DNA of 64,000 bases, taken from positions 1 to 64,000 of the forward strand of contig CAUAFT010000013.1 in NCBI GenBank assembly GCA_958428365.1. The letters run 5' to 3'. A program made the position numbers and the translations under genes. This DNA comes from an uncultured Lachnospiraceae bacterium (GTDB lineage: Bacteria > Bacillota > Clostridia > Lachnospirales > Lachnospiraceae). This document shows positions 36,101 to 43,922 of this stretch, piece by piece; the stretch's first letter is position 1, and each line of letters opens with the position of its first letter. The notes beneath the pieces were generated by a model. It had not been told where the DNA came from. It saw only the letters and a program-made list of their open reading frames with translations, and made no database searches.

Positions 36101-36604
36101 CTTACCAAAGATCTCCTGATGGCGCAGGGCGGCCTCCACAGCCCCCTGGTAATTGCCCCGGCTGAGCAGCTTCGGCACCTCGCCTGCCAGACAGGCGGAG
36201 AGAGCAATGATGCCCTCGTGATACTGCCTTAAAATCTCCATATCCACACGGGGCTTATAGTAGTAGCCGTCCACGAAGCCTTTGGAGACGATCTTCATAA
36301 GATTGCTGTAGCCGGTGTTGTTCTCTGCCAGCAATACCAGATGGTAATAGCGGTCCTCACCGTGAACCGTCTCCCGGTCAAAGCGGGAGTTGGGAGCCAC
36401 ATAGACCTCACAGCCGATAATAGGATTGATGCCCGCCTCCTTTGCCGCCTTATAAAAATCAATGACACCGTACATGACGCCGTGGTCCGTGATCGCCGCG
36501 CTGTTCATGCCCAGCTCTTTGACCCTTGCAACATATTCTTTGATTTTATTCGAACCGTCTAAAAGACTGTATTCCGTATGTACATGCAGGTGTGTGAATG
36601 CCAT
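33122..36604 (-). CDS. dnaE: DNA polymerase III alpha subunit (DnaE type)
   Basis: A 1160-aa C-family replicative polymerase. The PHP domain (1-270) starts THLHVHTEYSLLDGSNKIKEY, split at residue 20. The palm holds PDIDIDFCFERR with catalytic aspartates (about residue 400), followed by VGPGRGSAAGSLVSY and the helix-hairpin-helix and beta-clamp regions. The C-terminal OB domain contains KVIVGGMITDKTIKYTKNNK and TLEDLLGTVEIIIFP. No 3'-5' exonuclease insertion is present, so this is DnaE, not PolC. GGAGG precedes ATG 36604. Confidence 0.96.
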   Translation of the reverse strand: MAFTHLHVHTEYSLLDGSNKIKEYVARVKELGMNSAAITDHGVMYGVIDFYKAAKEAGINPIIGCEVYVAPNSRFDRETVHGEDRYYHLVLLAENNTGYSNLMKIVSKGFVDGYYYKPRVDMEILRQYHEGIIALSACLAGEVPKLLSRGNYQGAVEAALRHQEIFGKGNYFLELQDHGIPEQKNVNQQLLRMSRELEIELVATNDIHYTYAQDAEPHDILLCIQTGKKLADEDRMRYEGGQYYVKSEEEMAQLFPYALQALENTQKIADRCHVEIEFGVTKLPHFEVPKGYDSWSYLNKLCFDGLKERYPDHYGELEERLTYELDVIKKMGYVDYFLIVWDFIRYAREHDIIVGPGRGSAAGSLVSYTTGITNIDPIKYNLLFERFLNPERVSMPDIDIDFCFERRQEVIDYVVRKYGEDCVTQIVTFGTLAARGVIRDVGRVMDLPYAYVDGIAKQIPNELGITIEKALIMNPELRTLYETDENVKTLIDMSKRLEGLPRHTSMHAAGVVISQKAMDEYVPLSRASDGTITTQFTMTTIEELGLLKMDFLGLRTLTVIQNAVRLAQKSSGKTIDIDAIDYGDQDVLELIGSGRTEGVFQLESAGMKNFMKELKPQSLEDIIAGISLYRPGPMDFIPAYIRGKNNPGEVTYDCPQLEPILAPTYGCIVYQEQVMQIVRDLAGYTLGRSDLVRRAMSKKKGSVMEKERKNFVYGNEEEGVLGCINNGIPEAVANKIYDEMIDFAKYAFNKSHAAAYAVVAYQTAWLKYYYPVEFMAALMTSVMDNSTKVSEYILTCRRMGIEILPPDINEGEGAFSVAGNAIRYGLSAIKSIGRPVIEALVAERNANGRFTNLENFCTRLSGKEVNKRTIENFIKSGAFDGLEGTRKQKIMIYSAILDQINDEKKHSMAGQMSLFDFADEETKQDFEIKLPDVGEFSKEILLGFEKEVLGVYISGHPLEEYEEKWRKNISATTNDFLLDEESGKTGIEDNAKVIVGGMITDKTIKYTKNNKTMAFLTLEDLLGTVEIIIFPRDYERYHAYLNVDEKIFVKGRASVEEDKNGKLICEKIYGFDDTKKELWIQFENKEAYEQMEERLFQMLLGSDGNDQVVIYLSKEKALKRLSNSRNIHINPQLLEMLGDLLGEGNVKVVEKPIENSGKRD

Positions 36605-36664
36605 GGTGTTCCTCCGTTCTGTTTGTGATCCTCTTTTGCTCTTCCATCAGTACTCTGCTTAACA

Positions 36665-37072
36665 TTAAAAGATTTTACTTAGCTCTTCTCCATACCGATT
36701 CTGAATTGCTTCTTGCATCGTACAGAATGTTTTAATGTATTTATTTAGTATATTGTCTATCAATTTCCTTGCGGCATCTTCGTTATAAATATGAGTTGTA
36801 TCATTTCTTTCTTTTAGCATTTCCAGCCAACTTACCTCATCTATGAAATCAAAGCAGGAATACGCAGCTTTAATGATCTCCCGTGGAGAACCGGTAGAAG
36901 CAATACTTCTCCCCTCATATGCCAACAATTCCTTTAGAACTTTCCATCCTAATTCAAATTGAATATAAAACTTATCAATGATCCCGCTTATAATAAATTC
37001 ATTCTCCAAGTCTTCTCTGTCAGCCTTTTTCAATACCTCCAAATGATGTGAAAACTGATCAAATTTCTTCAT
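36665..37072 (-). CDS. HEPN protein of a HEPN/MNT pair (HI0074-like)
   Basis: A 135-aa all-helical protein with FYIQFELGWKVLKELLAYEG, SPREIIKAAYSCF and WLEMLKERNDTTHIYNEDAA. The segment R89-NDTT-H94-I-Y96 fits the R-x4-H-x-Y motif of HEPN ribonucleases whose tyrosine is modified by the partner nucleotidyltransferase. It overlaps the MNT gene by 14 bp. The pair could be a type VII toxin-antitoxin module, with this as toxin, although the HI0074 group is usually only annotated as substrate-binding. Confidence 0.85.
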   Translation of the reverse strand: MKKFDQFSHHLEVLKKADREDLENEFIISGIIDKFYIQFELGWKVLKELLAYEGRSIASTGSPREIIKAAYSCFDFIDEVSWLEMLKERNDTTHIYNEDAARKLIDNILNKYIKTFCTMQEAIQNRYGEELSKIF

Positions 37073-37340
37073 AGATAACCACCCCGTCTCTCTCTATTTC
37101 CTGGATTAATTCCGCAGAAATATAAGGCTCGTCCATATTGATTATATCCAATTCCAGCAGAGACCACAGATCCTCGTTTAACTGTATTTGTAATTCATCA
37201 AATCTGTCACATCCATAGACTGCCAGATCGATATCGCTCTTTGGATGGTTCGTCTTTCTTGCTCTGGAACCAAACAGTACGACTTTCTTTGCGCCGTTTT
37301 TTTCTGCTATCTCTGCGATCTGCCTGTAAACTGCTTCCAT
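37059..37340 (-). CDS. Minimal nucleotidyltransferase (MNT) of a HEPN/MNT pair
   Basis: A 93-aa protein with the MNT signature GS-x10-D-x-D: FGSRARKTNHPKSDIDLAVYG, with G24, S25, D36 and D38. In known HepT/MntA modules this enzyme neutralises the HEPN toxin by adding AMP to its motif tyrosine. It lies upstream of, and overlaps, the HEPN gene, so both are co-translated. It starts at ATG 37340 with a weak ribosome site. Confidence 0.88.
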   Translation of the reverse strand: MEAVYRQIAEIAEKNGAKKVVLFGSRARKTNHPKSDIDLAVYGCDRFDELQIQLNEDLWSLLELDIINMDEPYISAELIQEIERDGVVIYEEI

Positions 37341-37468
37341 AATCTTACTCTACCCTCTTATCAACAAATTATTTTCATTATACTATTTATTCTGGCAGGA
37401 GACAATATACGGTATTTTGAATTTCCGCAAATGGATTATTTTTACTATTTTTGCTGCAAGGCATGCAT

Positions 37469-37508
37469 AAAAAACAGAGCGATATCTTCATCACAAAATA
37501 CCGCTCTG
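37469..37508 (-). terminator. Terminator of the amino-acid ABC operon
   Basis: CAGAGCG and CGCTCTG (minus strand), with a TAT/ATA inner pairing and a 20-nt loop, are followed by TTTTTT. It lies about 50 bp after the ATPase stop. Confidence 0.7.
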
Positions 37509-37559
37509 CTTCTGATTTCTTTCATTCTCATCATTGATTCTTATAAATTCCAGACACTG

Positions 37560-38306
37560 TTATAAGATCTTGGACAAAAATTCTTTCAATCTCTCATTCT
37601 TCGGATTCGAGAAGAACTCCTCCGGCGCATTTTCCTCCTTGATCTTACCCTCATCAATGAAAAGTACCCGGTTCGCCACCTCTCTGGCAAATCCCATCTC
37701 GTGGGTCACCACCACCATGGTCATACCGTCTCTGGCAAGTTCTCTCATAAGCTCTAAGACCTCGCCCACCATTTCAGGATCCAGCGCCGAGGTTGGCTCA
37801 TCAAAGAGCATCACATCGGGATTCATGGCAAGTGAGCGGGCAATGGCGATTCTCTGCTTCTGTCCACCGGAAAGCTGCGACGGATAATCATTGGCACGAT
37901 CCGGAAGCCCGACTCTTTCCAAAAGCTCCATAGCCCTTTTGTCCGCTTCCTCCTTTGTCATCAACCCCAGCTTTACCGGAGCCAGAGTGATGTTATCCCT
38001 GATGGTATAATTCGGAAACAGGTTGAACTGCTGAAACACCATACCGATCTTCTGCCGCATCTTATTGATATCCACAGACTTATCCGTGATATCCGTCCCC
38101 TCAAAGAGGATGGTGCCCGACGTAGGCTCCTCCAACAGGTTCATGGAGCGCAGGAAGGTGGATTTTCCGCAGCCGGAAGGTCCGATGATCGCCACCACTT
38201 CTCCCTGGTCGATCTCCGTTGTGATTCCATCCAGCACCACCTGGGAACCGAAGGATTTATGAAGATCCCGTACCTGGATCAGGGCTTCTCCCGTATTAAC
38301 GTTCAC
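37560..38306 (-). CDS. Polar amino-acid ABC transporter ATPase
   Basis: A GlnQ/HisP-type ATPase of 248 aa. Walker A is IGPSGCGKST (about residues 39-48), followed by the Q-loop GMVFQQFNLFPNYTI. The signature is SQLSGGQKQRIAIARSLA, and Walker B is VMLFDEPTSALDPEMVGEVL, with VVTHEMGFAREVA after it. It completes an importer with the permease (11-bp overlap) and the lipoprotein upstream. The substrate is probably glutamine, another polar amino acid or cystine; sequence alone does not say. Confidence 0.95.
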   Translation of the reverse strand: MNVNTGEALIQVRDLHKSFGSQVVLDGITTEIDQGEVVAIIGPSGCGKSTFLRSMNLLEEPTSGTILFEGTDITDKSVDINKMRQKIGMVFQQFNLFPNYTIRDNITLAPVKLGLMTKEEADKRAMELLERVGLPDRANDYPSQLSGGQKQRIAIARSLAMNPDVMLFDEPTSALDPEMVGEVLELMRELARDGMTMVVVTHEMGFAREVANRVLFIDEGKIKEENAPEEFFSNPKNERLKEFLSKIL

Positions 38307-38985
38307 TGGTTCTCAGCCTCCTTTCCAGTCGGTTCACACCTGCTGTTAAAAGCATGACGATCACCAGATATATCGCCGCTACTCCAAACAATGGGAGAAA
38401 CGGTTCATAGGTAGCGCTGCGGATGATATCTCCTCCCTTGGTCAGATCCAGCGTACCCACATAACCGCTGATAGAGGTTTCTTTTAACAATACAATCATC
38501 TCATTCCCCAACGCCGGAAGCACATTCTTAAACGCCTGGGGAAGTATGATGAGCCGCATGGTCTGTCCATAGTTCAAGCCCAGACTTCTTCCCGCTTCAA
38601 ACTGCCCCTGGTCGATGGACATGATACCGGAACGGACGATCTCCGCCACATAGGCGCCGGAGTTGACTCCAAATGCCATGACCGCCACCACGATCTTGCT
38701 CACATTTACCGAAGCAAAAATAATGTAATATGTAATCATGACCTGAATCATGGTAGGCGTTCCCCGGATCACCGTCAGATAGACCCGGCAGATCGCATTC
38801 AGAAACTTAAAAGAACCGTTCTTATCGTGACTTGCACGAATGATTGCCACCAGAAAACCAATGACCACGCCCAACAACAGTGCAAAAACTGTAATTAACA
38901 GCGTATTTTCCAGACCGGTCAACAGATATTGATACCGGTCTTTTTCTATAAAATTCTGATAAAAACTCTCTGTAAAATCTTTCAC
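38296..38985 (-). CDS. Amino-acid ABC transporter permease
   Basis: A 229-aa HisM/GlnP-type permease. It has membrane helices TLLITVFALLLGVVIGFLVAI, TYYIIFASV and a C-terminal FGVAAIYLVIVMLLTAGVN. The cytoplasmic coupling segment is EAGRSLGLNYGQTMRLIILPQAF and PALGNEMIVLLKETSI, split here. It lies between the binding-protein gene (15-bp gap) and the ATPase gene. Confidence 0.94.
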   Translation of the reverse strand: MKDFTESFYQNFIEKDRYQYLLTGLENTLLITVFALLLGVVIGFLVAIIRASHDKNGSFKFLNAICRVYLTVIRGTPTMIQVMITYYIIFASVNVSKIVVAVMAFGVNSGAYVAEIVRSGIMSIDQGQFEAGRSLGLNYGQTMRLIILPQAFKNVLPALGNEMIVLLKETSISGYVGTLDLTKGGDIIRSATYEPFLPLFGVAAIYLVIVMLLTAGVNRLERRLRTSER

Positions 38986-39000
38986 AATCAGTCTCCGATG

Positions 39001-39810
39001 CTATTTTCTGGTGATGATAACCTGTTTTGCCTTGGCATAGGTGTCTGTAAAGTCAATATTTTTCAGACGATCCTCTGTAACCGTCATTCCTGCCGCACCA
39101 AAATCGGCTTTTCCCGACTGTACTGCTGCGATGATGGAATCAAATTCCATGTCCTCGATCACAAGCTCATAGCCGAGTTTATCACAGATCGCACGGGCAA
39201 TATCCGCATCGATTCCCACGATATCATCTCCATCGTAATACTCGTATGGCTCAAATGCTGCATTGGTAGCCATAGTCAGTGTTCCCTTGGAATGATCCGC
39301 GTCCTCAGGGGACTCGTAAGGGCTTTTTCCCTTCGTATCATCACCGATGTAATTATCTACGATGGAATCTAACGTGCCGTCCTCTTTCAATTCAGCCAGC
39401 GCCTCATTAAATTCCTTTGTCAGCTCCGGATTATCTTTCGAGATACAGATTGCATATTCCTCATCTGCAAAATCTTCGTCAAGGATCTGAAGATCATCAT
39501 TCTTATCCACAAATGCCTGCGCCGGCTGGGAATCGATGATCACGCAGTCGATCTTTCCCTGTTTTAAACCCTGGACAGCATCGGCGCCCTTGTTATACCG
39601 CTCGATGGTCGTACCGGCATCATCGTTCTCATATTCATCGGATGCATAAATATCACCAGTAGTTCCAAGCTGTACCCCGATGGTCTTTCCCGGCAGGTCA
39701 TCAACAGAATTTACTGTATTTTCTGCTGTTTTGCTCTCACCGCATGCCGTAAGTGCAAAGACCATACCCGTTGCAAGTAAGAGAGCCGCCGCTTTCTTCA
39801 CGTTTTTCAT
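39001..39810 (-). CDS. Amino-acid ABC transporter substrate-binding lipoprotein
   Basis: A 269-aa family-3 solute-binding protein with a lipoprotein signal (MKNVKKAAALLLATGMVFAL) and lipobox LTAC, with C23 as the lipidated residue. The fold features are DDLPGKTIGVQLGTTGD, GKIDCVIIDSQPA and FAFEPYEYY-like AAFEPYEYYDGDDIVGID. It differs from a simple single-domain order: the GKTIGVQLG half comes first and the AAFEPYEYYDG half last, so the chain looks circularly permuted. I start at ATG 39810 (AAGGAGG upstream), not at the 17-codon upstream extension. Confidence 0.92.
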   Translation of the reverse strand: MKNVKKAAALLLATGMVFALTACGESKTAENTVNSVDDLPGKTIGVQLGTTGDIYASDEYENDDAGTTIERYNKGADAVQGLKQGKIDCVIIDSQPAQAFVDKNDDLQILDEDFADEEYAICISKDNPELTKEFNEALAELKEDGTLDSIVDNYIGDDTKGKSPYESPEDADHSKGTLTMATNAAFEPYEYYDGDDIVGIDADIARAICDKLGYELVIEDMEFDSIIAAVQSGKADFGAAGMTVTEDRLKNIDFTDTYAKAKQVIITRK

Positions 39811-39841
39811 AAATAATTCCTCCTTGTATAAATATGCACTT

Positions 39842-39869
39842 ATTATAGCATTTTCAGGCAAAAATACAA
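39842..39869 (-). promoter_or_regulatory. Promoter of the amino-acid ABC operon
   Basis: Minus strand TTGTAT-N16-TATAAT, about 30 bp before the lipoprotein start. Confidence 0.55.
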
Positions 39870-39911
39870 GTTGGTTTTCGCAAGATCGTTTATTCCAGGA
39901 CTCTTTTCCCG

Positions 39912-40883
39912 CTATTGCACCAGGTCCAGATGCTGAACTGTGCCCGCCGTTCCGTTTTCATACAGAAAGATTCCGGTTTTTCGGATATAGGCATTGGTGC
40001 GGTTGCCCCAGCGGGAGTTCAGGGAAAACTGGGTCTGTGCGTTTTTCAGACAGATCGCTCCCACTCCCGCCTCTTTTAGCTTCACTAACTTATCGTTTCC
40101 ACTTTCATCTTTGATCCAGATTCTCAGCTTGTCAAAGACTTCATCCGCCTCGTCTATCCAGCCGTTTTTGTCCATGTCATATTCCTCCAGATCCGCAAAG
40201 CCGTCTCCGCTTTTCGCGCCGAACAGTTCGGAACCGTCGTCAATTCTGCCGTTTCCATTCAGATCCAATGCCAGAAAACCACTTCCTTTTTTCAATGTGG
40301 AAATACAGTCCTCGCTGCCATCGGCATCCATGTCAAATAAAAACTTCTGATCACTGACTTCGGCGATGTTGGTATCCAGATTGATTACCAGAGGATCACA
40401 GAGCTTCGGCGCTCCAAAATTAATATGTTCCTCCATATAGGAAGAAAAGGCACGGGTCATCTGTACTTCCACATGAAATTCCAGTTCCCGCCCATCCGCG
40501 GTCACAACCGTTCCCGTGGTATCAAACTGCGTGGTCTCGCTTTCATAATAAAAACTGCTTTTTGTGATCGTTCCGCCGTACTCCTGAACACTGCCGGACG
40601 TTCCTCTCCCCGACATCTGTTGATTCCATGGCTTCCAGGTCTCTCCCTCTCCGAAGAAGAGATCCAGCAGATACTGGATCACCTCAGACTGGATCTGATG
40701 GATGGTCTTTCCCTTGTACGGATTCTCCTCTCCCTGAATTTTCTTTGTCGTCTTTTGGGAAGCGCTTTCGATCTTTTCCTCATTTTCAGGCGACCCCCAG
40801 CAGACCATGCTGCTTCCTTCCTCCTGCTGTAAAAGATAGTGCCTCCTGCTGCTCATGGCTGCATTTGATGATTGAATTACCAC
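39912..40883 (-). CDS. EF-hand-like calcium-binding protein of unknown function
   Basis: A 323-aa protein without a signal peptide. Residues about 185-270 hold three calcium-loop-like segments: DMDADGSED, DLNGNGRIDDGSELFG and DMDKNGWIDEADEVFDKLRIW. This arrangement occurs in dockerin-like and RTX-associated proteins of diverse bacteria. The N-terminal part (SGRGTSGSVQEYGGTITKSS) and the conserved LEFHVEVQMTRAF strand are not recognised. It starts at GTG 40883; an in-frame ATG lies nine codons in. It is probably a single gene. Confidence 0.7.
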   Translation of the reverse strand: MVIQSSNAAMSSRRHYLLQQEEGSSMVCWGSPENEEKIESASQKTTKKIQGEENPYKGKTIHQIQSEVIQYLLDLFFGEGETWKPWNQQMSGRGTSGSVQEYGGTITKSSFYYESETTQFDTTGTVVTADGRELEFHVEVQMTRAFSSYMEEHINFGAPKLCDPLVINLDTNIAEVSDQKFLFDMDADGSEDCISTLKKGSGFLALDLNGNGRIDDGSELFGAKSGDGFADLEEYDMDKNGWIDEADEVFDKLRIWIKDESGNDKLVKLKEAGVGAICLKNAQTQFSLNSRWGNRTNAYIRKTGIFLYENGTAGTVQHLDLVQ

Positions 40884-40918
40884 TGATCTCTCTGCTCCTT
40901 TCTCCTTATAATAAGCTC

Positions 40919-40956
40919 CAAAAAAGGCAGATAGAGATTTCCTTCTCTTCTGCCTT
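40919..40956 (-). terminator. Terminator after the AAA-ATPase gene
   Basis: AAGGCAGAAGAGA and TCTCTATCTGCCTT (minus strand) form a bulged stem, followed by TTTTTT. The 175 bp between it and the ATPase stop (40957-41132) contain nothing else I can identify. Confidence 0.65.
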
Positions 40957-41132
40957 CCCTGGTCTTTCGATATGTGATTCTTATTTTATTTATCGGAAGA
41001 TTCTGCTGTTTCTTTAATTTTTTACGCAACTATTCTCGCCGTTTTCGGTCTCTGCTCCAATTCTGCCTCAGTCAGACTGGCTATTCTGTTTCACTTTTTG
41101 ATTCAAGACAATCGGATCGTAACACAGCTTTC

Positions 41133-42827
41133 CTATCCGATCAATACCTGTTTTCCCTCAAATGCAAATCCGTACTTGCGGATCCGTTCTCCCGGAATCC
41201 CCTTTGCCGTCAAAGCCGCCTCATACTGCTTCCTCTCGATCTGTTCCAATGCCGCCCGTACCGTATCCTCCAGAGTTTCCTCCTTCTTCGGATCATGCAC
41301 CTTAAATTCCAGGACGATCGCATCATCTTTCCCCGGATCCTTCGGTTCCAGCATCACATCATACCTTCCGAATCCACTCTCCCGGTTCGACGTAACTACA
41401 TATCTGCCCTGCAATTCCACCAGCAGTCCCAGTACAAATCCATGGTAAAACCGCTCCGGCTTCTCCCCCGACGGACTCATTCCCGTGTCAAAATAGCTGA
41501 ATGTCGCCAACGCCACACGATTCATATAGCCGTTCATTCCCTCCAGGTCATCCTCCAGCATTGCCATGATAAAGCGGTTATAATCCGATTTCTTCCTCGA
41601 AAACCAGCCTCTCACCATGCCCTCGAACATCCGGTGCACTTCCCGGTTAGTCAATGCAAGCTCATACAGCGGCTCCCTGCCCTGCTCCACTTCCACCACC
41701 GTCTCATAAGACAGAACTTTTAGATAGCCGCTGGCAAGAAGCAGGCTCCAGATTGCCTCCTCATTGTCATCCAACTGATCATACACGATCTGCTCATCCA
41801 CCGGCACAAAGAGATGCTTTCCCCGTAAGAGTTCTCCGAACTGCTCCTTGATATCACTGTTTCCCTCCCGGATCAGCTTCCCGACAAGGCTGTTGGCACT
41901 GGTATTCGCCCAGTAGGTGTCATATCTTCCTTTATCCAGAAAATTCAGGATCGACCATGGATTATAAATATCCCTATAATCTCCAAACACAAAGCCGTCA
42001 TACCAGTCCTTCACCTGCTCCTTCTCCATTCCCAAGCCGCACTCATCCAGAGCTGCAAAGACTTCCTCCTCCGTGAATCCAAAATATGTGGCATACTTAT
42101 TAGAGGTAGTTGTCACCACTTCCAGATTATTCAGATCTGAAAATACCGACTCCTTGCTCACCCTCGTGATTCCCGTCATGATCGCCCGCTCCAGCCACGG
42201 ATTTGTCTTGAAAGTGGAATTGAACAGACTCCTGATAAAGGAGACGATCTCCCTCCAGAACCCATGCACATAGGCTTCCTGCATCGGGGCGTCATATTCG
42301 TCTAAAAGGATAATGACCTTTTTCCCGTAATAGCGATAGAGATAGTCTGACAGTTGATAGATTGCTGTCGGCGCTTCCAATTCCCCCATCTGTTCCCGCA
42401 TCTGCTCAAAATATTTTTTCTCACTGTCTGATAGTCTCTCTGATTCCAGCAAAAAAGAATATTTCTCATACTGTTTTTTTAAGAGTTCACAAATCCGATA
42501 ACAGGCTGAAGGATAATCTTTCTCCTTAATATTCGCAAAAGACAGGCTGATCACCGGATAAGTTCCCTGTAACGCTCTGTATGTTTTTTCTTTCCAGATG
42601 GAGAGACCTTGAAAAATCGCTCCCTGGTCCGCATACTCATTGGAAAAGAACCGCTCCACCATACTCATATTCAGCGTTTTTCCAGAGCGACGGGGACGGG
42701 CGATGAGGGTTACGCTGTCCTCTGCCTCCCACCACTCTTTAATAAAATAAGTTTTATCGATATAAAAACAATTTTTTTGGATCAGATCCTCAAAGTTCTG
42801 TATCCCGATCGCTACGGTTCTCGCCAT
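41133..42827 (-). CDS. AAA-ATPase-like protein with PD-(D/E)XK nuclease-fold C-terminus
   Basis: A 564-aa protein of a family widespread and often multicopy in gut anaerobes. The N-terminal AAA-ATPase-like domain begins GIQNFEDLIQKNCFYIDKTY, with Walker A-like RPRRSGKTLNMSM (about 44-56) and Walker B-like KKVIILLDEYDAPM. The C-terminal region (about 440-564) has the nuclease-fold core VTSNRESGFGRYDVMLEP, then DAIVLEFKV, containing D, and E-x-K. Function is unknown; defence or mobile-element roles have been suggested for such proteins. It stands alone. Confidence 0.88.
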   Translation of the reverse strand: MARTVAIGIQNFEDLIQKNCFYIDKTYFIKEWWEAEDSVTLIARPRRSGKTLNMSMVERFFSNEYADQGAIFQGLSIWKEKTYRALQGTYPVISLSFANIKEKDYPSACYRICELLKKQYEKYSFLLESERLSDSEKKYFEQMREQMGELEAPTAIYQLSDYLYRYYGKKVIILLDEYDAPMQEAYVHGFWREIVSFIRSLFNSTFKTNPWLERAIMTGITRVSKESVFSDLNNLEVVTTTSNKYATYFGFTEEEVFAALDECGLGMEKEQVKDWYDGFVFGDYRDIYNPWSILNFLDKGRYDTYWANTSANSLVGKLIREGNSDIKEQFGELLRGKHLFVPVDEQIVYDQLDDNEEAIWSLLLASGYLKVLSYETVVEVEQGREPLYELALTNREVHRMFEGMVRGWFSRKKSDYNRFIMAMLEDDLEGMNGYMNRVALATFSYFDTGMSPSGEKPERFYHGFVLGLLVELQGRYVVTSNRESGFGRYDVMLEPKDPGKDDAIVLEFKVHDPKKEETLEDTVRAALEQIERKQYEAALTAKGIPGERIRKYGFAFEGKQVLIG

Positions 42828-42935
42828 AATGCCATCACCTCCAAAAAAGCCGTTCTATTAATACTTTTTCCTTAGTATAGCGGATTTTTGAGCGAATTAC
42901 AATTTTATAACATTTTTTCTTCCTCTTTATTGACT

Positions 42936-42987
42936 GTCAGCCGCTTTACTCCGACACAGCTTTGCTTTCGTCGACAAGCCGGCTGAC
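42936..42987. repeat. Palindromic intergenic sequence
   Basis: GTCAGCCG (42936-42943) and CGGCTGAC (42980-42987) form an 8-bp perfect inverted repeat around a CTTTGCTTTCG-containing loop. It lies upstream of the GntR gene with no T tract. It could be a terminator remnant or an intergenic repeat copy. Confidence 0.4.
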
Positions 42988-43019
42988 TGCCCCGGCGCTT
43001 GCGGTGAATGGAGCTAAAA

Positions 43020-43034
43020 TGGTATACTATACCA
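43020..43034. promoter_or_regulatory. Candidate operator of the GntR regulator
   Basis: TGGTATACTATACCA is a perfect 7-1-7 dyad with TGGT/ACCA ends like FadR-family sites. It overlaps a -10 (TATACT at 43023-43028, with TTGCGG 18 bp upstream), so autoregulation of the downstream gene is likely. Confidence 0.6.
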
Positions 43035-43116
43035 CAAATAGTACAGAGCAGATAATGTGCTGTCTTTTTTCAGAGAACGCAATAAAGGAAACGAGCCAAG
43101 ATAGAGGAGGATTTTG

Positions 43117-43827
43117 ATGAGATTTGGAGAAATCGTAGCTCCCACCATCAAAGAGCTATTTATACAGAAGCTGGAGGGAATGATCCTATCCGGAGAATTA
43201 AGACCGGGAGATAAGCTGCCCACAGAACGGGAGCTCTCAGATGAAATGAAGATCAGCAAAACCGTTATTCACGAAGGGATCCAGGAGCTTTCCAGGCTGG
43301 GCTTTTTGGATGTGGTCAGCCGTAAGGGCGTGACGGTGGCGGACTACGCACAAAACGGGAATCTCGATACTCTGATGGCAATCATGAAATATAATGGCGG
43401 ACGGCTGGACAAAAAAACCATGCGGAGCCTTTTAAATGTCCGAATGTATCTGGAATGTCCTGCCTTAGAAGAGCTGGGAGAACATCATACTGAGCAGGAT
43501 CTGGAGATTCTGGAAAATCTGCTGATGGAAGTGAAAAAGATACCCAAAGAGGATCTCTCTTCTCTGGCATATGCCCTGTTCCGTTTTCACCGGACTCTGG
43601 TATTTTTAAGCGGCAACTCCCTTACCCCGTTGATCATGAATGGTTTTATGCCTGCGGGACTTATTTTCTGGAAAGAATACATCAGAGTCTCCGGCGTGGA
43701 TTTTTGTATTCAACGTCTGGACTTTTTTTTGGAATGTATTCGAAACAATAATGGAAAAAAAGCCGCCGATGTTCTAAGACAGGGACTCCTGGAATTTGAC
43801 TGTGATTTTAATTATGAACTTCTCTGA
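43117..43827 (+). CDS. GntR-family (FadR-type) transcription regulator
   Basis: A 236-aa regulator. The N-terminal winged helix (about 8-75) contains LILSGELRPGDKLPTEREL-like IILSGELRPGDKLPTEREL (as MILSGELRPGDK, then LPTERELSDEMKISKTVIHE) and GFLDVVSRKGVTVADY. The C-terminal all-helical ligand domain is of the FadR/FCD kind and binds an acid or acyl ligand in other members. AGAGGAGG lies 7 bp before ATG 43117. It is convergent with the redox operon, whose control it might share. Confidence 0.85.
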   Translation: MRFGEIVAPTIKELFIQKLEGMILSGELRPGDKLPTERELSDEMKISKTVIHEGIQELSRLGFLDVVSRKGVTVADYAQNGNLDTLMAIMKYNGGRLDKKTMRSLLNVRMYLECPALEELGEHHTEQDLEILENLLMEVKKIPKEDLSSLAYALFRFHRTLVFLSGNSLTPLIMNGFMPAGLIFWKEYIRVSGVDFCIQRLDFFLECIRNNNGKKAADVLRQGLLEFDCDFNYELL

Positions 43828-43836
43828 AAACGCAAT

Positions 43837-43895
43837 AAAAGCAGATGTTTCCAGTATTGTCATACGAGGCAATCCGGGAAATCATCTGCTTTTTT
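43837..43895 (+). terminator. Terminator of the GntR gene
   Basis: AAAAGCAGATG (43837-43847) pairs with CATCTGCTTTT (43883-43893), extended inward by TTTCC/GGGAA, with a T run at the end. It works on the plus strand and possibly also for the convergent operon. Confidence 0.7.
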
Positions 43896-43922
43896 GATTC
43901 TTTACTTTCTTATATTCTTTCC

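Noticed and set aside
40974..41723. 249-codon frame on the plus strand
   Set aside because: It is antisense to the AAA-ATPase gene and its downstream spacer, with no ribosome site or motif.
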